From: an uncultured Ruminococcus sp.
Lineage (GTDB): Bacteria > Bacillota > Clostridia > Oscillospirales > Acutalibacteraceae
Assembly (NCBI GenBank): GCA_902783065.1
Contig: CACZPV010000160.1
Coordinates: 1 to 8,930 of the forward strand
DNA length: 8,930 nucleotides
Direction: 5' to 3'
The notes under the pieces: generated by a model
Databases searched by the model: none
Told to the model about the DNA's origin: nothing
The model's input: only the letters and a program-made list of their open reading frames with translations
Shown here: in pieces, positions 6,144 to 8,930 of the stretch
How positions within the stretch are numbered: the first letter of the stretch is position 1
Layout of the letters: each line of letters starts with the position of its first letter
Translations under genes and position numbers: made by a program

Positions 6144-6878
6144 ATGAGAAATATTCTATTGACAATGATGTATGACGGCAGCTGTTTTCACGGATGGCAG
6201 ATACAAAAAAATGCTGTTTCTGTACAGGAGGTTTTTCAGCATGCCATGTCTTGCGTTTTCGGAAAAACGGATATAAAAGGCTGCAGCAGAACTGATTCAG
6301 GTGTCCATGCCAATATGTACTGCATCAGCTTTAAAACATGCCACAGAATCCCTGTTGAACGGATTCCGGCGGCATTAAATAACTATCTTCCGTCAAGTAT
6401 TGCGGTTTTAACAGCTGAGGAGGTACCGGAAGAATTTCATGCCCGTTACTCCTGCAAGGGAAAAGAATATATTTATCAAATATGGAATGATGAAATCAGA
6501 AATCCTTTTTATGATAAATATGCGCTGCATTATTGGTATAATCTTGATATTGCGCAGATGAACTCAGCAGCCTCTTACATAGAGGGATACCATGATTTTA
6601 CATCTTTTTGCACCCTTGACAACAGGGAAAAGGGAGATTTTCATAGAACAGTAAAGAAACTATCAGTTTCCCGTAATGGAAAAATGGTTACGATTACAGC
6701 ACAGGCGGATGGTTTTCTGTATAATATGGTAAGGATCATCGTTGGTACTTTATTATATGTGTCACAGGGGAAGATCAGTCCTGATGTAATTCCTGATATT
6801 ATTCGTGCGGAAAACCGCAAATTAGCAGGACCGACTGCGCCGCCGCATGGATTGTATCTGAACAGAGTATTCTACTGA
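6144..6878 (+). CDS. truA: tRNA pseudouridine(38-40) synthase TruA
   Basis: It isomerises uridines 38-40 in the anticodon stem-loop of many tRNAs. The protein from 6144 has 244 residues, the usual TruA length, and starts MRNILLTMMYDGSCFHGWQ, matching the conserved family N-terminus. The catalytic loop is GCSRTDSGVHA with the nucleophile Asp51, a Ser-containing variant of the RTDAGVHA motif. Further family features are YIYQIWN (about 150 bases before the middle of the gene), DFTSFC, and the C-terminal FLYNMVRIIVGTLL. A start at 6132 would add four residues but lacks a ribosome site. Placement right after ecfA1-ecfA2-ecfT is a common Firmicutes arrangement, though here the ribosomal protein genes that usually flank this block are absent. 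Confidence 0.95.
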   Translation: MRNILLTMMYDGSCFHGWQIQKNAVSVQEVFQHAMSCVFGKTDIKGCSRTDSGVHANMYCISFKTCHRIPVERIPAALNNYLPSSIAVLTAEEVPEEFHARYSCKGKEYIYQIWNDEIRNPFYDKYALHYWYNLDIAQMNSAASYIEGYHDFTSFCTLDNREKGDFHRTVKKLSVSRNGKMVTITAQADGFLYNMVRIIVGTLLYVSQGKISPDVIPDIIRAENRKLAGPTAPPHGLYLNRVFY

Positions 6879-6975
6879 CAGATACAGTATCGTATTCAGT
6901 AAATTGCAGTTAATTGCCAAATATCGAAAGGAAATCTGTCTGCATTAGGAGCCTTTTAGTTTTGCAATTGGCTGA
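6879..6975. other. Spacer after truA with weak hairpins
   Basis: ACTGA at the truA stop (6874-6878) can pair with TCAGT (6896-6900), with ATAC and GTAT stacked inside. GAAAGG (6926-6931) can pair with CCTTTT (6952-6957), followed by AGTTTTG. Neither is a convincing terminator. I see no ORF here. ATTGCAGTTAATTG (6903-6916) and ATTGGCTGACAATTAATTG (6967-6985) look like pieces of repeat ends, suggesting an older copy to the left of unit B. Confidence 0.3.
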
Positions 6976-7180
6976 CAATTAATTGAGCCGATTGTAAAAA
7001 GTCGAGGGTTTGTGCCGCCTGCGGCGGCACAAACCCCGCCCCGAAAGTCAAAAAAGTAGTTGTTTTCGACGCTTAAACAAAGAAAATGACGAATCACAGC
7101 GTAAAAAATTGTAAAGCATATGATATCAAAAACCTCATAGGAAAAAGGATTACGGACTTATCAATTGACTAAATTAATTG
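6976..7180 (+). repeat. Intergenic repeat unit B, long form
   Basis: The unit runs from CAATTAATTG (6976-6985) and AGCCGATTGTAAAAAG (6986-7001) to TTGACTAAATTAATTG (7165-7180). Its left end matches the reverse complement of its right end over about 26 bases with a few mismatches and gaps, so the unit has imperfect terminal inverted repeats. It contains the GC-rich hairpin at 7006-7036, GTAGTTGTTTTCGACGC, a short TTGTTT/AAACAA stem, and the shared CATATGATATCAAAAACC block. It is joined head-to-tail to unit C, which is about 92 percent identical by eye with a 196-base period. Confidence 0.8.
7006..7036. repeat. GC-rich 14-bp hairpin in unit B
   Basis: GGGTTTGTGCCGCC (7006-7019) is perfectly complementary to GGCGGCACAAACCC (7023-7036) with a three-base TGC loop. 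It is followed by CGCCCCGAAAGTC rather than by a T-run, so it does not look like a + strand terminator. On the - strand a short TTTTT follows at a distance of a few bases. Its GC content stands out sharply from the surrounding AT-rich sequence. Confidence 0.75.
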
Positions 7181-7376
7181 TAGCCGATTGTAAAAAGGCG
7201 AAGGTTTGTGCCGCCGTATGCGGCACAAACCCCGCCCCGAAAGTCAAAAAAGTAGTTGTTTTCGACGCTTAAACAAAGGAAATGACGAATCACAGCGTAA
7301 AATATTGTAAAGCACATGATATCAAAAACCTCATAGGTAAAGGATTACAGACTTATACGATTGACTGAATTAATTG
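7172..7376 (+). repeat. Intergenic repeat unit C, long form
   Basis: Second tandem unit, sharing the AATTAATTG junction (7172-7180) with unit B and ending with TTGACTGAATTAATTG (7361-7376). Three bases later the ribosome site AAAGGAG (7379-7385) of the DUF5711 gene begins. Differences from B are scattered substitutions, two single-base indels near the right end and four changed bases in the hairpin loop region. Units B and C together make up almost all of the 5' region of the downstream gene and would be transcribed if that gene is read from truA. Confidence 0.8.
7203..7231. repeat. GC-rich 12-bp hairpin in unit C
   Basis: GGTTTGTGCCGC (7203-7214) pairs perfectly with GCGGCACAAACC (7220-7231) around the loop CGTAT. 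The arms are the same as in unit B while four bases of the tip differ (TGCG against GTAT), so divergence has fallen at the loop and the stem is preserved. Confidence 0.75.
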
Positions 7377-7395
7377 AGAAAGGAGAATATAAGCA

Positions 7396-8658
7396 GTGAA
7401 AAAAAATAAATTGTTTTCAAAACGCTCCAACCGTGATAAAACGGCAGAACGTAAATATATGAGTTATGAAGATGTACCTCTTGCCGATTACAGGGACATC
7501 GATCCTATTCCTCAGAACCTTACAAAAAAATTCTTTAAAATTTTTCTGATATTGTTTTTGGGTGTAGTTATTGTTCTTGCCCTTATCAATCTGGACCAGC
7601 TTACACCTGATAATATTTCTCATTGGTTTCAGTATGAACTTTTAGGCAAAACAGAAGGTGCCGGTTATCCGGTTCGTTTTGTCGGAACCTCTATCAATAC
7701 TGAAAATTTTTCATTAATGGATCGGTCGCCTGTATATTGCAGTGATACATCTGTGGTAGTATTAAATTCTAATGCCGGAGAATATCAGAATAACCAACAT
7801 TCATTTGCCAATCCTATATTGAAAACAGATGAAGAATTTTCTATTATTTATAATGCAGATGCAACAGGCTATCGGATTCTGGACAGGAATTCTACAGTAT
7901 ATTCGGGTACATCGGAAAGAAAATTATTTGATGCGGATATAGCTGCTAACGGAAATTATGCTTTGCTGACTTACGGCAATGATTATCTTTCAGCTCTGAC
8001 AGTAAATGATAAAGATAATAATAAAATTTACGGTTATTCTTTTGCAGAATACTATGTAAGCAATGTATCGATCAATTCTAAGGGAACAAGAGCGGCACTC
8101 AGCGGAATTTCGGCAAAAGACGGAGGAATTATTTCCGTAATTTATATTCTTGATTTCAGTCAGAAAACGTACTATCAAAAATATGAATTTGAAGATTCGT
8201 ATATTTACGATATCTGTTATCTGGATAATGATAATGTGATTGCTGTAGGAGATGGTTCAGCTTATCATATTGATATTGAAAATAAAAAAATGACTGAAAT
8301 ATCCTATGAATCCAGAATTCTGTCTACATATACATTAAAACGTGATTATGGAGTATTGTTATCTCTTTCTGTTAATCCTGATGGAAGAAACTGTGATATT
8401 GTAGCCATTAATTCGGAAGGAAAATGTGATGCAGAAATAAATACAGAAAACCGGATTATGTCGCTTGATTATCGGAATCAGAAAATTTGTGTACTGTTTC
8501 CATCCAATGTAATCATTTATGATCTGAACGGGATACAGCTGTTAACAAACGAAATCTCAGCAGATGCGAGAAAAATCTGTTTTTGCGACTCTAACACACT
8601 ATATATTTTAGGGACAAGCAATATATATAAAATGGATGTGAAATACAATAATGATTAA
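7396..8658 (+). CDS. Membrane-anchored DUF5711-type protein of unknown function
   Basis: The function is unknown. The 420-residue protein starts at a GTG ten bases after a strong AAAGGAG. It has a Lys/Arg-rich, presumably cytoplasmic N-terminus (1-45), a single hydrophobic segment (FFKIFLILFLGVVIVLALINL, about 46-66), then a long extracytoplasmic domain. The stretch after the membrane segment, with GAGYPVRFVGTSI (88-100), resembles the Clostridial DUF5711 family as I recall it. The rest is rich in short beta-type segments in which aromatic and Asp residues recur (for example YRILDRNSTVYSG, YIYDICYLDNDNVIAVGDG, NTLYILGTSNIYKMD), suggesting a beta-propeller-like fold. I see no catalytic motif. 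A sensory or scaffolding role at the cell surface is a guess. Codon use is more AT-rich than in ilvD but similar to the ecf genes. Confidence 0.75.
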   Translation: MKKNKLFSKRSNRDKTAERKYMSYEDVPLADYRDIDPIPQNLTKKFFKIFLILFLGVVIVLALINLDQLTPDNISHWFQYELLGKTEGAGYPVRFVGTSINTENFSLMDRSPVYCSDTSVVVLNSNAGEYQNNQHSFANPILKTDEEFSIIYNADATGYRILDRNSTVYSGTSERKLFDADIAANGNYALLTYGNDYLSALTVNDKDNNKIYGYSFAEYYVSNVSINSKGTRAALSGISAKDGGIISVIYILDFSQKTYYQKYEFEDSYIYDICYLDNDNVIAVGDGSAYHIDIENKKMTEISYESRILSTYTLKRDYGVLLSLSVNPDGRNCDIVAINSEGKCDAEINTENRIMSLDYRNQKICVLFPSNVIIYDLNGIQLLTNEISADARKICFCDSNTLYILGTSNIYKMDVKYNND

Positions 8659-8761
8659 AGAATGTGAAATTGTTGTCAGACATACCGGCTGTATCCGTGA
8701 AGTTGGCTTGATTGATTATAAAAATGATCTGTCGGGGTTTATCCGACCGGTGATCTGCTGA
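8651..8761 (+). CDS. Doubtful 36-residue ORF overlapping the DUF5711 stop
   Basis: An ATG at 8651 overlaps the stop codon of the preceding gene, in the arrangement of translationally coupled genes. It reads 36 codons (start MIKECEIVVRHTGCIREVGL, end FIRPVIC) to TGA. The upstream GGATGTG is a poor ribosome site. No membrane segment or known motif is visible. All frames close soon after, so it could be a real small protein, the remains of a longer gene, or chance. Confidence 0.25.
   Translation: MIKECEIVVRHTGCIREVGLIDYKNDLSGFIRPVIC
8731..8747. other. Hairpin before the peptidase gene
   Basis: GTCGG (8731-8735) pairs with CCGAC (8743-8747) around GGTTTAT, and GATC on both sides (8726-8729 and 8752-8755) can extend the stem across an internal loop. 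There is no T-run after it, so termination is unlikely. Confidence 0.3.
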
Positions 8762-8815
8762 ACTCTGAATAATACCAACAGCTGAGTAAATAATTCGTCC
8801 GATAAATTTCAAAGA

Positions 8816-8822
8816 AAAGGAA
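8816..8822 (+). promoter_or_regulatory. Ribosome binding site pointing to a GTG start at 8827
   Basis: AAAGGAA is four to six bases before the in-frame GTG at 8827 but about fifteen bases before the ATG at 8836. Standard spacing favours the GTG. Confidence 0.6.
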
Positions 8823-8826
8823 TCTG

Positions 8827-8930
8827 GTGCTAACAATGGGAAAAGCTCAATTAGAAGAACTTGAAAAAAGCGGTAAATATTTTATTTCGCCTAAAGGAAT
8901 CAGTATGAAACCTATGATATACAATAAACA
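8827..8930 (+). CDS. S24/S26-like peptidase, N-terminal fragment
   Basis: Only the first 34 codons are inside the window, and the gene continues beyond it. The readable sequence contains SPKGISMKPM, which fits the Gly-x-Ser-Met-x-Pro motif around the nucleophilic Ser of Ser/Lys-dyad peptidases (signal peptidase I and LexA-type families); the Ser is residue 26 from the GTG start. The catalytic Lys would lie outside the window. The residues before the motif are charged (QLEELEKSGKYF) with no membrane anchor, unlike classical signal peptidase I. This points to the soluble S24/S26-type proteins common in Clostridia. If the ATG at 8836 is used, the protein is three residues shorter. Confidence 0.6.
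   Translation, partial: MLTMGKAQLEELEKSGKYFISPKGISMKPMIYNK

Noticed and set aside
7087..7173. A 28-codon ORF (ATGACGAATCAC start) present in both tandem units B and C
   Set aside because: Single-base indels between B and C shift the frame near the end, unit A has a stop and a frame change, and ATG is too close to the AAAGGAA-like site. The similarity is explained by DNA-level duplication, not by a conserved peptide.
5089..7376. Repeat units as a CRISPR array
   Set aside because: Units are about 195 bp, nearly identical throughout, with no short repeat plus variable spacer pattern and no cas gene.

Overview
The window reads as the chromosome of a low-to-mid GC, Gram-positive anaerobe of the Clostridia, most likely a Ruminococcus-like member of the Oscillospiraceae. 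This rests on the strong AGGAGG-type ribosome sites, frequent GTG and TTG starts, the ecfA1-ecfA2-ecfT-truA block typical of Firmicutes, and a DUF5711-type membrane protein. The taxonomic call is inference from gene content and style, not from a marker gene. All genes lie on the + strand.

Layout. Positions 1-240 hold no gene but two hairpin-forming repeats, one of them a dispersed-repeat-like palindrome with its own outer inverted ends. A textbook promoter (240-268, TTGACA-17-TATAAT) then drives ilvD through a leader of about 160 nt that can fold into mutually exclusive helices. ilvD (433-2115) encodes dihydroxy-acid dehydratase of branched-chain amino acid synthesis. After a 290-base gap with two inverted repeats comes a stand-alone class I SAM methyltransferase of the RlmI-like group (2406-3272). 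The energy-coupling-factor module follows: ATPases ecfA1 (3340-4233) and ecfA2 (4235-5110) and transmembrane coupler ecfT (5271-6089), with no substrate-binding S component nearby. truA (tRNA pseudouridine synthase, 6144-6878) closes that block. A 517-base gap holds two tandem repeat units, then a single-pass membrane protein of DUF5711 type (7396-8658), a doubtful 36-codon ORF, and the first 34 codons of an S24/S26-like peptidase that runs off the window.

The most distinctive feature is a family of intergenic repeats. Two tandem units of about 195 bp (6976-7180 and 7172-7376, about 92 percent identical by eye) precede the DUF5711 gene. A diverged, shorter unit (5089-5251) lies between ecfA2 and ecfT. 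Possible remnants occur upstream of the methyltransferase and of ecfA1. The units have imperfect inverted ends built around the palindrome CAATTAATTG, stop just before the next gene's ribosome site, and in two copies carry a 12-14 bp GC-rich hairpin that the ecfT copy lacks. The first copy even supplies the stop codon of ecfA2. I read them as non-autonomous, MITE-like elements that sit in transcribed spacers, possibly with a regulatory effect.

Functionally, EcfA1/A2/T would power several vitamin- or metal-specific S components encoded elsewhere. ilvD is an independently transcribed biosynthetic gene. The methyltransferase and truA are RNA-modification genes (the methyltransferase by family resemblance). 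The DUF5711 and peptidase genes start a separate envelope-associated segment.
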